From Leptolyngbya sp. SIOISBB (GTDB taxonomy: Bacteria > Cyanobacteriota > Cyanobacteriia > Phormidesmidales > Phormidesmidaceae), in assembly GCA_010671905.1 (NCBI GenBank), contig JAAHII010000001.1, forward strand, positions 1,860,001-1,924,000: 64,000 nucleotides of DNA, read 5' to 3'. Below are positions 1 to 9,037 of this stretch, in pieces. The notes under the pieces were generated by a model, which worked only from the letters and a program-made list of their open reading frames with translations, was not told the DNA's origin and did not search any database. A program made the translations under genes and the position numbers. Numbering within the stretch: position 1 is the stretch's first letter; each line of letters begins with the position of its first letter.

Positions 1-2078
1 AGCACGTTGATGTTGATGTGATGGCCGGTGTTGTGAACATAGCCATCCAACAGGCTCACCAGGTTGTTGATGCGATCGCTCGGCGTTTTGCCCAAAGCCC
101 GGGGCACGATGGAGAAGGTGTACGAAATCCCATCCTGGGCGTGCTCATAGGGCAGTTTTGCCACGGATTCCATCGCCGCGATCGCCCCTTTGGTATCGCG
201 ACCACTCATGGGGTTGGCGCCGGGGGCAAAGGGTTCGCCGCCCTTGCGACCATCAGGGGTACTGCCCGTCTTTTTGCCGTAGACCACGTTGGAGGTAATG
301 GTGAGAATAGATTGGGTAAGGACAGCCTGACGGTAGGTCGAGTGCTGCCGCATCTTGTTCATAAAGGTTTCCACCAACTCCGCCGCGATCGCATCCACGT
401 CGTCGTTGTTGTTGCCAAAGGCTGGGTAATCGGTCTGCACGTCATAATCAACCGCCAGTCCCGTCTCATTGCGAATCACTCGCACCTGACCGTACTTAAT
501 CGCCGCCAGCGCATCCGCCACCACGGAAAGCCCCGCCACGCCACAGGCCATCGTCCGATACACGTCGCGATCGTGCAGGGCCATTTCTAAGCGCTCGTAG
601 CAGTATTTGTCATGCATGTAGTGGATGACGTTGAGGGTGTTGACATAGACCTGCGCCAGCCAGTCCAGCATCAGATCGTATTTAGCCGTCACATCCTCGT
701 AATCCAGCACGTCCGCCGTTACGGGGACATAGGCTGGGCCGATTTGCTCCCCAGACTTTTCATCCTTGCCGCCGTTAATGGCGTAGAGCAGCGCCTTGGC
801 CAGGTTGACCCGCGCCCCAAAGAACTGCATCTGTTTGCCAATGCGCATCCCCGAGACGCAGCAGGCGATCCCATAATCGTCGCCATAGTAGCCGCACATC
901 AGGTCGTCGTTTTCGTACTGAATGGAGCTAGTGTCAATGGAAACCTGGGCACAAAACTGCTTGAAACCCACGGGCAACCGCTCGGACCACAGCACCGTCA
1001 GGTTCGGCTCGGGTGCTGGCCCCAGGTTGTACAAGGTCTGCAAAAACCGAAAACTGTTTTTCGTCACCAGCGGACGGCCATCGGTGCCCATGCCGCCAAT
1101 GGATTCCGTCACCCAGGTGGGATCACCGGAGAATAGCTCGTTGTACTGGGGAGGCCGCAAAAAGCGCACCATCCGCAGCTTCATGATGAAGTGATCGACG
1201 AATTCCTGAATTTCGGATTCAGTGAAGACCCCGTTCTGCAGGTCGCGATCGCAATACACATCCAAAAAGGTCGAGACGCGGCCCAGGGACATCGCAGCCC
1301 CGTTCTGTTCTTTGACCGCTCCCAGATAGCCAAAATAGAGCCCCTGGATGGCTTCCTTCGCATTTGCCGCTGGCCGACTGATATCAAACCCGTAAGCGGC
1401 AGCCATATGTTGCAGTTCACCCAAAGCGCGAATCTGCTCGGAGATTTCCTCCCGCAGGCGAATCACGTCTTCGGTGATGGCGGCGACTTCCAGGGATTTC
1501 TGCTGCGCTTTTTTGTCCGCCACCAGGCGATCGATGCCGTATAAGGCGACGCGGCGATAGTCACCGATGATGCGCCCCCGCCCGTAAGAGTCAGGCAAGC
1601 CGGTCACGATCCCCGAGTGGCGAGCTAACCGCATCTCTTGGGTGTAGGCGTCAAACACGCCATCGTTATGGGTCTTGCGATATTGAGTGAAGATCTTTTC
1701 GGTTTCTGGGTCGAGCTGATAGCCGTAGCCTTCCAGCGACTTTTTCACGATGCGAATGCCGCCTAAGGGCATGATGGCCCGCTTCAGCGGCTGATCGGTT
1801 TGCAGCCCGACAATTTGCTCCAGAGACTGGTCAATATAACCGGGGGCATGGGCAGTAATGCTGGTGGGTTGCGTCGTGTCCACCGCCAAAATACCGCGAT
1901 CGCGTTCTTCATTCATCAGCCCCAGCACCTGATGCCACAACGCTTGGGTGCGCGGCGTGGCGTGGGTCAGAAAGGTGGCGTCACCGTCGTAAGGGGTGTA
2001 GTTAGCCTGAATGAAGTCCCGGACATCGATCGTCTTCATCCAAGACCCTGATTCGAAACCAATCCATTGGTCAAACAT
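1..2078 (-). CDS. pflB: Formate C-acetyltransferase (pyruvate formate-lyase), 3' end outside window
   Basis: This is an open reading frame of about 692 codons on the minus strand, with no stop before the window edge. The enzyme converts pyruvate and CoA to acetyl-CoA and formate in the anaerobic cytoplasm through a glycyl radical. The adjacent active-site cysteines are visible in [14 protein letters not shown], and [18 protein letters not shown] is typical of the family. The C-terminal glycyl-radical loop (about the last 65 residues of a roughly 760-residue protein) lies outside the window. The start ATG at 2078 follows AGGAG at 9 bases. The N-terminus ([13 protein letters not shown]) fits the family. 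It implies fermentative metabolism in darkness or anoxia. The activating enzyme gene is not seen and may lie beyond the left edge. Confidence 0.95.
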   Translation of the reverse strand, partial: MFDQWIGFESGSWMKTIDVRDFIQANYTPYDGDATFLTHATPRTQALWHQVLGLMNEERDRGILAVDTTQPTSITAHAPGYIDQSLEQIVGLQTDQPLKRAIMPLGGIRIVKKSLEGYGYQLDPETEKIFTQYRKTHNDGVFDAYTQEMRLARHSGIVTGLPDSYGRGRIIGDYRRVALYGIDRLVADKKAQQKSLEVAAITEDVIRLREEISEQIRALGELQHMAAAYGFDISRPAANAKEAIQGLYFGYLGAVKEQNGAAMSLGRVSTFLDVYCDRDLQNGVFTESEIQEFVDHFIMKLRMVRFLRPPQYNELFSGDPTWVTESIGGMGTDGRPLVTKNSFRFLQTLYNLGPAPEPNLTVLWSERLPVGFKQFCAQVSIDTSSIQYENDDLMCGYYGDDYGIACCVSGMRIGKQMQFFGARVNLAKALLYAINGGKDEKSGEQIGPAYVPVTADVLDYEDVTAKYDLMLDWLAQVYVNTLNVIHYMHDKYCYERLEMALHDRDVYRTMACGVAGLSVVADALAAIKYGQVRVIRNETGLAVDYDVQTDYPAFGNNNDDVDAIAAELVETFMNKMRQHSTYRQAVLTQSILTITSNVVYGKKTGSTPDGRKGGEPFAPGANPMSGRDTKGAIAAMESVAKLPYEHAQDGISYTFSIVPRALGKTPSDRINNLVSLLDGYVHNTGHHININV

Positions 2079-3156
2079 CAGTCAGTTCTCCTGTGAGTTG
2101 TGGCCAGAGCAAGCGCTTAACGCAAAAATGGGGTTCAATAAAACATCATTAATCGCAGCCTTGAAACCGTCTTTATCCACACACTTGTCTAGACGTCTTC
2201 AGTGTGGATAAGCATTCCTTAAGGGCTAAATAACGACTCAATCCAGTCCTACCCGAGAGCACAAAACATCGTTTCTCAAAAAACGCGATTTTCTAGCCAA
2301 AGGGGAGAATAAAAATGCTGTCTCGACGTGCATACAAAGAATCGCGAGGCGGTCACTGATGACCTGTCGAACAGACTGAAAATGGTTCCTAGGCATGAAG
2401 GACACTGCACAACCGACGTAACTTCGAAAATTGCTGTTTTTCAAGAAATGGCTGGTGGCGATCTCGTTGCAATTGGCCTAACCCTAACGTGGGTTATTGA
2501 CAGTTCACCCGAGCCTTTAGATAAAGATCAATATTCGTCGACAAAGGTTTATTGTGAACGCTTTAGCCTGGCTGCAGGTGACAAATGCTGCCCTTTTTGA
2601 GTGTGTGGGCATTTAAATAACTAACTAAGTTGATTTGTGATTGATCGCATTTTGCAAAGCTGGGAGGCGGGAGCAAGCATTACTCATCACAAATCACATT
2701 TTCATAAGGATGAACCTTAACAATTAATAAAAAAGTAGGTTTAGCAAGATACTTTTCAGACGTCAGAATATTGTTGGTTTGATTCCCATCCGCTGAAATT
2801 TACTGAGTTTGTACTGATGGCTGGACAGTATGAAGTAATCGCCCCTGATGATGCCAGGCGTCGATGGAGTTGCCAGCTCAATCGCTATCGGAAATCTACG
2901 AAGTTCAGCGCCTTACTGTCCGTCAGAGAATTGCCCCCCTCCCTGCCGACGCTCCCCAGCAGGAAGACCCAGCAGGCAACTGCACCGGCAGCTCGCGGGG
3001 CAATAAAACGACGAGCACTCGATATCGAGCCCGATACCGAGCAGAAGGTTATCCACCAATCTCAATCACACGGATGCCCATCACCATTGTTAGGATGCAA
3101 GACTATTAAGGTTGCGATCGCTCGCAACGCATCTGTTTGCAAAGGAGACTCCATTC
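2079..3156. other. Long non-coding region between pflB and dps
   Basis: About 1.08 kb between the divergent pflB and dps genes without a convincing gene. Several ORFs of 60-115 codons occur here but have no recognisable motifs or good ribosome binding sites. The notable content is a pair of inverted perfect DnaA-box sequences at 2173-2211 and a one-mismatch copy (TTATCCACC) at 3049-3057. The size suits a control region for two stress or anaerobic genes, but no regulator site could be assigned. Confidence 0.5.
2173..2211. promoter_or_regulatory. Inverted pair of consensus DnaA boxes
   Basis: TTATCCACA at 2173-2181 and its exact inverse TGTGGATAA at 2203-2211 form a 10-bp perfect inverted repeat with a 19-base spacer, about 95-133 bases upstream of pflB. 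TTATCCACA is the bacterial DnaA-box consensus. The pair could bind DnaA as a regulator, or be a plain hairpin. No cluster of boxes, AT-rich unwinding element or dnaA/dnaN gene is seen, so this is not called an origin. Confidence 0.5.
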
Positions 3157-3673
3157 ATGGGTAAAGCTAAAAAAGCAACCGCTGCGGCTGAGGTCAGTAC
3201 ATTGCCAATCAACATCGGCATTGACGAAAAAGATCGGCAAGCAATCGCTGCCGGACTCTCTAAGCTACTCGCGGATACCTATACCCCTATATCTCAAAAC
3301 CCATAATTTTCATTGGAATGTGACTGGCCCGATGTTCCAAACCCTGCACCTCATGTTTGAAGGGCAGTACACCGAGTTGGCCTTAGCCGTAGATATGATT
3401 GCCGAACGCATCCGCGCGTTGGGAATGCCAGCCCCTGGCACTTACCAAGAGTTTGCCAAACTGTCTTCGATCGATGAAGAAGAGGGCGTCCCCACCGCTG
3501 AAGACATGATCAAAAAGCTCGTGGAAGGTCAAGAGGCCGTGGCTCGCACTGCTCGATCGATCTTCCCAGTGGTGGATAAGGCAAACGACGAACCGACCGC
3601 TGATTTGCTCACCCAACGTCTGCAAATCCATGAAAAGACGGCCTGGATGCTGAGAAGCCTCCTGGCAAAATAG
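3157..3673 (+). CDS. dps: Dps family ferritin-like protein, split by a +1 frameshift
   Basis: Dps proteins form 12-subunit cages that oxidise and store iron with peroxide and protect DNA. The ATG at 3157 follows AAGGAG and opens [13 protein letters not shown]. This frame runs to ADTYT and then shifts by one base in the C4 run at 3284-3287. The next frame continues with [17 protein letters not shown], which carries the ferroxidase HxxxW signature, and ends at 3673. Dropping one C restores an uninterrupted protein of about 171 residues, the normal family length. The conserved downstream part ([11 protein letters not shown]) argues that the gene is real and that the shift is recent or a sequencing error. 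It converges with argD. Confidence 0.85.
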
Positions 3674-3684
3674 CCCGACGCTAA

Positions 3685-3728
3685 CTTAGAGGCTGCGGAC
3701 ATCGTGATGGGTGCCCAGAGCCTCTAAG
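3685..3728. terminator. Possible bidirectional terminator hairpin between dps and argD
   Basis: CTTAGAGGCT at 3685-3694 and AGCCTCTAAG at 3719-3728 are a perfect 10-bp inverted repeat with a 24-base loop, sitting between two convergent genes. There is no clear U-tract, so a terminator role is inferred from position. Confidence 0.35.
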
Positions 3729-3812
3729 TGAATCAATTGCCATTGCCTACGCACAAGACGGCTGCTTTTGTCTTCACTGCAGGCTATCGGCAACATCACA
3801 GATCAGAGGTCA

Positions 3813-5093
3813 TTAGGCAATCGCCGCGATCGCTTGCTCTAAAAGTGAGACGGCTGTCTTTACCTCATCGGCAGTGACAATCAGCGGCGGCACCAACCGC
3901 ACCACACCTGGCCCCGCAGGCACGACGAGTAATCCCTGGGCCATCGCGGCTTTCACAATGTCGATCGATTTCACGGGCGCGTCCGCATTGAGCACTAGAC
4001 CGTTGATCAGTCCCCAACCCCGCGTTCCAGAAACCAGGTTGGGATATTTCTCAGCGATCGCTGCCAATCCTTTTCTCAACTCTTCACCACGAGTTTGCGC
4101 ATTTTCGATCAAGCGATCGCGCATCAGCGTTTGGCACACCGCTAGCGCTACGCCACAAACGAAGGGATTGCCGCCAAAGGTACTGGCATGATCGCCCGGC
4201 TCAAAGACATCGCAGGCAGCTTTGCACACCATCGCCCCGATGGGAATGCCGCCGCCCAGCCCCTTCGCCAGGGTAAAGATATCCGGCTCAATGCCGAGAT
4301 TTTCGTAGCCCCAGAGCTGGCCAGTCCGACCGACACCGACTTGCACTTCGTCCAAAATCAGCAAAATGCCCGTCTCGTCACAAAGTTGACGCACCTGCTG
4401 AAAATAGTCGCGATCGCCAGGATTCACTCCGCCTTCACCCTGCAGTGGCTCCAGCAAAATTGCGGCCACTTGGGGGCGATCGCCATCCAGCTCAGTCACC
4501 GCTGCCTTCAGTGCCTCGAAGTCGTTATACGGTACGTAGTGAAATCCGGGCACCAACGGATTGAAATTCTTCTGATATTTAGGTTGGCCGGTGGCCGTTA
4601 TGGTAGCCAGGGTACGCCCATGGAAACTGGCATTCGCCGTGATGACCATGGGATTCTCGATCTCCCGCTTCACGTGGGCATACTTGCGCGCTAGCTTGAT
4701 CGCTGCTTCGTTAGCTTCTGCCCCAGAGTTGCAGAAGAAGGCTTTGTCTCCACAGGAATGTTGGGTCAGCCAGTGGGCCAACTTACCCTGCTCAGGAATG
4801 TAATAAAGGTTGGAAACGTGATGTAGCTTTTGAATTTGTTGGGTGACGGCCTCCACCATGACAGGATGGCCGTGTCCGAGGGTACAGGTGGCAATGCCCG
4901 CCACAAAATCCAAATACTCGCGACCATCGGTGTCCCAGACACGGCACCCTTGTCCACGCTCCAAAGCCAGGGGAAAACGCCCGTAGGTTTTCATGACGGC
5001 ACGATCAAAGGTGACGGCATCAAAGACGCGATCGTTCGCTTTGGGGGATGTCAATGCTTTCAACGAATTCTGGACTTTGGTGGCTAGGCTCAC
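3813..5093 (-). CDS. argD: Acetylornithine aminotransferase
   Basis: A PLP-dependent class III aminotransferase of 426 residues that makes N-acetylornithine from N-acetylglutamate semialdehyde in arginine synthesis. The PLP lysine is K277 in TLAKGLGGG. The cofactor-binding aspartate is in LILDEVQVGVGRTG (near D248). GAEANEAAIKLARKY and STFGGNPF are also typical. The N-terminus (MSLATKVQNSLKAL) precedes the conserved YGRFPLAL by about 35 residues, common in cyanobacteria. An ornithine or GABA aminotransferase role cannot be excluded from sequence alone, but ArgD is the usual cyanobacterial assignment. Confidence 0.93.
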   Translation of the reverse strand: MSLATKVQNSLKALTSPKANDRVFDAVTFDRAVMKTYGRFPLALERGQGCRVWDTDGREYLDFVAGIATCTLGHGHPVMVEAVTQQIQKLHHVSNLYYIPEQGKLAHWLTQHSCGDKAFFCNSGAEANEAAIKLARKYAHVKREIENPMVITANASFHGRTLATITATGQPKYQKNFNPLVPGFHYVPYNDFEALKAAVTELDGDRPQVAAILLEPLQGEGGVNPGDRDYFQQVRQLCDETGILLILDEVQVGVGRTGQLWGYENLGIEPDIFTLAKGLGGGIPIGAMVCKAACDVFEPGDHASTFGGNPFVCGVALAVCQTLMRDRLIENAQTRGEELRKGLAAIAEKYPNLVSGTRGWGLINGLVLNADAPVKSIDIVKAAMAQGLLVVPAGPGVVRLVPPLIVTADEVKTAVSLLEQAIAAIA

Positions 5094-5462
5094 AGCAGAT
5101 TCCTCAACGTCAGGCGGGATAGATCTGTGACGCAGTGCGATCGAGATCGTCCCAATAAAAGCTTTTATGATACCTTAGCCCCTTTCCTCGCCTGAGACAT
5201 CCATCGTTCGATTTGGCTGTTAAGGCCTGTCCTCCAGTCGCGGAACCTGATCGATATAGTCACTACCGGATACTTTCTTGTTTCATTGAATTAGGTATCG
5301 AAACTGTTGGAAAACCCGTGAACGTTAGCGTCCCTCTAGCGAGCTGTTTTTCATTACCCTGGCACAACGGGATAGGACTATTCTCCGCCAACATAATTTC
5401 AGAGACTTAGCCAGCAATAGCTATTAAGCTGAAGATGTTTACCCCAGCTCAGGATTTTTTCT
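5094..5462. other. Intergenic region between argD and methyltransferase
   Basis: About 370 bases between divergent genes. A 65-codon ORF at 5213-5410 has no recognisable motif and is not called. AGGA about 8 bases before the ATG at 5463 is the likely ribosome binding site of the downstream gene. Confidence 0.4.
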
Positions 5463-6222
5463 ATGGCTCGCACCTGGCAAATTAGCATCCGTTGGGTCAT
5501 TCTGGTTTTGCTGCTGCGTGGGCCTGTGGTCTTGTCAGACCGGCCAAGCAATCAATGGCGATGGGGTCTATCGCTATGAGCAACCGAGCCAAGACGGGAT
5601 CGGCAAAATTTACCTGGGGCGCGAAATCTCTCAAGTCATGGGCTACGAAGGCGCTTACTGGTTAGAGCGTCCGAGTCGTGAACTTCAGGAGCATCCTCAA
5701 CTAGTCGTCGACTTGTTAGGGTTAGCCCCCGATGCGGTAGTGGCTGACCTAGGCGCTGGCAGTGGCTATATGACTCAGCGGCTCGCCCGCGCTGTCCCTG
5801 ATGGCAAGGTCTTGGCAGTCGATGTGCAACCCGAGATGATTGAGTTACTCAATCAGCGCATCACCGAGGAGGCCCTGACGTCTATTGAGCCAGTGCTGGG
5901 CACCGAAGCCGATCCGCATTTGCCGGATGCCAGTATTGATCTCGCTTTGATGGTCGATGCTTATCACGAGTTCAAATATCCGCACGAAATGATGACGCAT
6001 CTTTGGGATGCGCTCAAACCCGGTGGACAGGTCGTACTGGCTGAATATCGGGCAGAAAATCCGTTGGTCATGATCAAGCGTTTGCACAAGATGAGTGAAA
6101 AACAGGTGAAGCGGGAGCTGCAGGCCGTGGGCTTTGAATGGGTGAAAACAGATGAATCCCTGCCCCAGCAACATCTGCTCTTTTTTGCCAAGCCGATGGC
6201 TACCGCCCCCCAGTCGTCGTAA
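5463..6222 (+). CDS. Class I SAM-dependent methyltransferase, probable lipoprotein, N-terminal frameshift
   Basis: The body is a Rossmann-type methyltransferase with motif I VADLGAGSGYMTQRLA, then LAVDVQPEMIELL, and the later DLALMVDAYHEFKYP and LKPGGQVVLAEYR. The substrate is unknown. Read from a GTG at 5518, the protein has no leader. However, an ATG at 5463 with a good ribosome binding site opens a hydrophobic segment (MARTWQISIRWVILVLLL) in the frame one base earlier. Removing one base around 5506-5522, for example from GGG at 5520-5522, would join them into a signal peptide followed by a lipobox-like LWSC. This suggests an envelope-anchored methyltransferase-like protein. The fusion is inference; the methyltransferase domain is clear. 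Confidence 0.75.
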
Positions 6223-6244
6223 GAACCCAGACCCCAAACTCAAA

Positions 6245-6269
6245 AACCAAGAACCAAGAACCAAGAACC
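6245..6269. repeat. Short tandem repeat, AACCAAG x 3.5
   Basis: Three and a half copies of the 7-base unit AACCAAG lie just after the methyltransferase stop codon, within a purine- and C-rich stretch. It is a simple sequence repeat that may vary in copy number. Confidence 0.7.
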
Positions 6270-6378
6270 CCAAACCCCTCACTTTCCCAACACTCCCGAA
6301 AATTCGTGTTTCGATTCAGTATTCCTTCCATGAAGTGAGAAGATAGTGACTGGCGATCGCACCGATTGAGAAAGACCT

Positions 6379-6918
6379 ATGCTGAAACGATTCACCGCCG
6401 TCCTCCTTGTTGTGACAGCCCTTGTGTTACAAGGCTGTGTCGGCGCTGGCGTGGGCTTGCAGTCCTACACCGATAGCTATGACGGTTACCGTTTCCTCTA
6501 TCCCACAGGGTGGACTGAGGTAAAAGTCGCTGGTAACGCCGATGTGGTATTTCACGACATTGTGAATGAAACCGAGAATATTAGCGTGGTGATCAGTGAC
6601 GTGCCAGAAGGCCAAAGCCTCAAAGATCTGGGAACACCGACCGAAGTTGGCTACAAGCTGTCAAAAAGCCTGAATGCGCTGGCGGGTGAAGAGCGGGAAG
6701 TGGAGTTAGCGAATGCGATCGAAATTGATCGGAATGGCGAACCTTATTACATCTTGGAATATATTGCTGATCTCCCCTCCGGCATCCGTCATAACTTAGC
6801 TAGCGTGGTGGTGCGCCGAGGCCAACTCTTTACGTTTAACGCCTCTACAATCGAAAGCCGTTGGGAAAAAGTCGCTGATTTAATGAAACAGTCAGTCGCT
6901 TCTTTCTCCGTTGATTAA
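6379..6918 (+). CDS. psbP: Photosystem II PsbP/CyanoP family lipoprotein
   Basis: A 179-residue protein with a signal peptide and a lipobox LQGC, giving Cys20 as the lipidated residue, so it should be anchored at the thylakoid lumen side. The mature part (SYDGYRFLYPTGWTEVKV, then VVFHDIVNETENISVVISD) matches the PsbP fold. CyanoP is a substoichiometric factor in photosystem II assembly rather than a permanent extrinsic subunit. It stands alone, with no obvious operon partner. Length and domain are normal. Confidence 0.9.
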   Translation: MLKRFTAVLLVVTALVLQGCVGAGVGLQSYTDSYDGYRFLYPTGWTEVKVAGNADVVFHDIVNETENISVVISDVPEGQSLKDLGTPTEVGYKLSKSLNALAGEEREVELANAIEIDRNGEPYYILEYIADLPSGIRHNLASVVVRRGQLFTFNASTIESRWEKVADLMKQSVASFSVD

Positions 6919-7051
6919 CGCTTAGGGCCATCGCCGTCGGGTCGAGACTTAGTCTCCTCAACCGGTAGCGAGTTATCCGCCTTCTCAACGATTGATTGAG
7001 TCCGCTCAAAATCTTGTCTGAGCATTCACGTCCTACTCTGCTGGTTTATTT

Positions 7052-7651
7052 ATGGAAGACTTGCAGTTTGTGCTGGCATCTGCTTCCCCGGCTCGTCGCA
7101 AATTGCTGACCGATGCGGGAATTTCTGTCTATGCTTGCCCCAGCAACTTCGACGAAGATCAGATCCAAATCACGGACCCAGCCCAGCTCGTTAATACCCT
7201 AGCCCGAAGCAAGGCGGAGCTGGTGGCACCACAGTTTAAGCGAGCCCTGGTTTTGGGGTGCGATTCGGTATTGGCGCTGCAGGGTCAGATTTATGGTAAA
7301 CCGGACAGCCCTGCTGATGCGATTGCCCGCTGGCACATCATGCGAGGCAACGTCGGTGAACTCTATACCGGTCATACTCTGATCGACACGGCTCGCCAGA
7401 AATCGATTATTCGTTGTCGCGTGACCCGTGTGTATTTTGCAGCAGTGAGCGATCGCCAAATCGAGGATTATGTTGCTACTGGAGAACCGCTGGGCTGTGC
7501 AGGAGCCTTTGCCATCGATGGCAAAGGCTCCTGCTTTGTCGAAGAGCTGGAAGGCTGCCATACCAACGTCATTGGCCTCAGCATGCCGCTACTGCGTGAA
7601 CTGATTACCGAATTAGGCTACGACATCACTGACTTCTGGTCAGCGAGTTGA
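7052..7651 (+). CDS. maf: Maf-like nucleoside triphosphate pyrophosphatase
   Basis: A 199-residue Maf/HAM1-like protein. Family members hydrolyse non-canonical or specific NTPs (dTTP, UTP, or m7GTP for YceF types) to the monophosphate. The N-terminal signature [12 protein letters not shown] binds the phosphates. [17 protein letters not shown] and [26 protein letters not shown] (cited in part) cover the catalytic region. The codons for [12 protein letters not shown] form a 36-base perfect palindrome at 7499-7534. Subfamily substrate is not assigned. Confidence 0.9.
   Translation: MEDLQFVLASASPARRKLLTDAGISVYACPSNFDEDQIQITDPAQLVNTLARSKAELVAPQFKRALVLGCDSVLALQGQIYGKPDSPADAIARWHIMRGNVGELYTGHTLIDTARQKSIIRCRVTRVYFAAVSDRQIEDYVATGEPLGCAGAFAIDGKGSCFVEELEGCHTNVIGLSMPLLRELITELGYDITDFWSAS
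7499..7534. repeat. 36-bp perfect palindrome inside maf
   Basis: The sequence from 7499 to 7534 equals its own reverse complement. The half site from the left is GCAGGAGCCTTTGCCATC, centred on ATCGAT. It encodes the conserved [12 protein letters not shown] segment of Maf, so protein constraint and palindromy coincide. A cruciform or strong RNA hairpin is possible. Confidence 0.8.
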
Positions 7652-7696
7652 GGGGAGCTGGCCGCCACAGTTGCGCCAACCGTGACGCCTCTTTCG

Positions 7697-8302
7697 TTAT
7701 GCCGTAGCCAACTGTTGCCCAAGCTTTTGGGCCTGACGTTGTACCCGACTCGGCAACGTGGCATCTTGCGGATCAATCAGACCCACCCATAAGGTGCCAA
7801 TCGGTTTAGCGCTCAGCATTTCGGCCAGTTGCTTCAGCGTGCCCATGGCACTGGTCATCCAGCGGGCGATGAGTCCGGGCGCGGCACTCGACGATACCAA
7901 AACGGCTTTCTTCGTCGCGACAGGTATTCTCATGGTCGGGGCCGGTTGCCCCCAAGGCCAATAGCCGTAGCAGACACAGCGTTCGATAAAGCGCTGCGTT
8001 AACGCATTGACATTGCCGAAATTGACGGGCGCACCCAAAACCAGTGCGTCCGCTTGTTCCAGTTGATCTAACAGAGCTGCCATATCATCGTGCAAGACGC
8101 ACTCGCCTCGCTGGGCACCGGGCTGTTGCAGACAGGCGCGACAGTTGGTACAGAATTCAATCTGTTGGTCTTGCAGGTAGAGCTTTTGCGTCTCAGCCCC
8201 GGCCGCACGGGCCGAGTCCAAAACAGCAGTCACTGCGGTATCAATGGTGCCGTGTTTGCGATAGCTGCCAACAATGCCAATGATGCGTGGGGTGGTAGCC
8301 AT
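7697..8302 (-). CDS. NADPH-dependent FMN reductase / flavodoxin-fold iron-sulfur flavoprotein
   Basis: A 201-residue flavodoxin-like protein. GIVGSYRKHGTIDTAV is the FMN phosphate loop, and CTNCRACLQQPG gives a compact C-x2-C-x2-C set followed by another Cys in GECVLHDD, as in iron-sulfur flavoproteins. LVLGAPVNFGNVNALTQRFIER is the second FMN-binding segment. The ATG at 8302 is preferred because AGGAGG lies 9 bases upstream; an in-frame ATG at 8311 would sit directly on that site. It probably reduces quinones or small molecules, but the substrate is unknown. Confidence 0.8.
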   Translation of the reverse strand: MATTPRIIGIVGSYRKHGTIDTAVTAVLDSARAAGAETQKLYLQDQQIEFCTNCRACLQQPGAQRGECVLHDDMAALLDQLEQADALVLGAPVNFGNVNALTQRFIERCVCYGYWPWGQPAPTMRIPVATKKAVLVSSSAAPGLIARWMTSAMGTLKQLAEMLSAKPIGTLWVGLIDPQDATLPSRVQRQAQKLGQQLATA

Positions 8303-8595
8303 GATACCCATCCTCCTGTCAGCGATCGGACAATCAGGCGAGATAACCCTCAACTACAAAGAGGTGCAGAAACCTGTCCAGGAGTTCCTACACCTCCATT
8401 ATGGAGCGCTTGACCAAGTTCAACGTGAACCTCGATCAAACCATATAAAACTTGAGCAGTCCACAGCGTGGAGCCTGATGGCGTCGACCCAATAGCATCC
8501 GCCATTGCGAAAAGACCGCAACCCTCAATCAATCAGCTGTGCACGGTTGCTGCTGTGGGTCAGGCATCAGCCATGGACGCTGTAGGAGAGGCTTC

Positions 8596-8871
8596 CTAGC
8601 CTCCAGCCACTGCTGGCACGATGCTCACCTCGTCACCGTCGCTGAGAGCCGTCTCTTTGCCCTCTAAAAAGCGAATATCTTCGCTGTTGACGTAGAAGTT
8701 CACGAAACGACGCAGTTCGCCTTGGTCATCACAGAGTCGCGCTTTGATACCGGGAAAGTGGGAATCCAGGGTATCCATCAATCCGGCAATCGTCGGAGCG
8801 TCGCACTCGACAGCGGCTTCGTTATTCGTGAATTTTTGCAGGGGGGTCGGAATCAGAACTTTGATGGCCAT
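8596..8871 (-). CDS. MoaD/ThiS family sulfur-carrier protein
   Basis: A 91-residue ubiquitin-fold protein ending in VPAVAGG. The C-terminal Gly-Gly is the site that is adenylated and thiocarboxylated in this family. [15 protein letters not shown] and [16 protein letters not shown] match MoaD-like proteins. It lies just downstream of thrC on the same strand. By analogy with CysO next to CysM, it could deliver sulfide to a PLP enzyme using a phosphorylated amino acid, but a molybdopterin or thiamine role is also possible. No MoeB-like activator is seen in the window. Confidence 0.82.
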   Translation of the reverse strand: MAIKVLIPTPLQKFTNNEAAVECDAPTIAGLMDTLDSHFPGIKARLCDDQGELRRFVNFYVNSEDIRFLEGKETALSDGDEVSIVPAVAGG

Positions 8872-8935
8872 AGCTAAATCGCAAATCAGATAAGATCAAT
8901 AAATTGGGAATTGGGGCGATCGCCCCGAGTCTTTC

Positions 8936-8978
8936 GATAAAACAGCCTACCCTTGTTTGTGTCAACAAAGGCAGGCTG
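8936..8978 (-). terminator. Rho-independent terminator or attenuator after thrC
   Basis: On the minus strand, CAGCCTGCC pairs with GGTAGGCTG (one G-U pair), with further pairing of TTGTT/AACAA arms, and is followed by TTTTATC at 8942-8936. It ends the thrC transcript about 65 bases before the MoaD/ThiS start, so partial read-through would set the ratio of the two products. Confidence 0.65.
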
Positions 8979-9037
8979 CGACTACGCGAGAGTGAGTTTT
9001 CACGGGAAAAATTCCAGAAAACTCAAAGAAAACGCTG

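Noticed and set aside
18-2051. Several plus-strand ORFs in the first 2 kb
   Set aside because: They are antisense shadows of pflB, which is open to the left edge and clearly coding.
2328-2600. 90-codon plus-strand ORF between pflB and dps
   Set aside because: No motif or family, and weak initiation signals; the region looks non-coding.
2079-3156. Chromosome origin
   Set aside because: Only two perfect DnaA boxes and one near-match occur, with no AT-rich unwinding element or dnaA/dnaN neighbour.
8914-8927. GGGGCGATCGCCCC palindrome
   Set aside because: It is an extended HIP1 octamer, common in cyanobacterial genomes.
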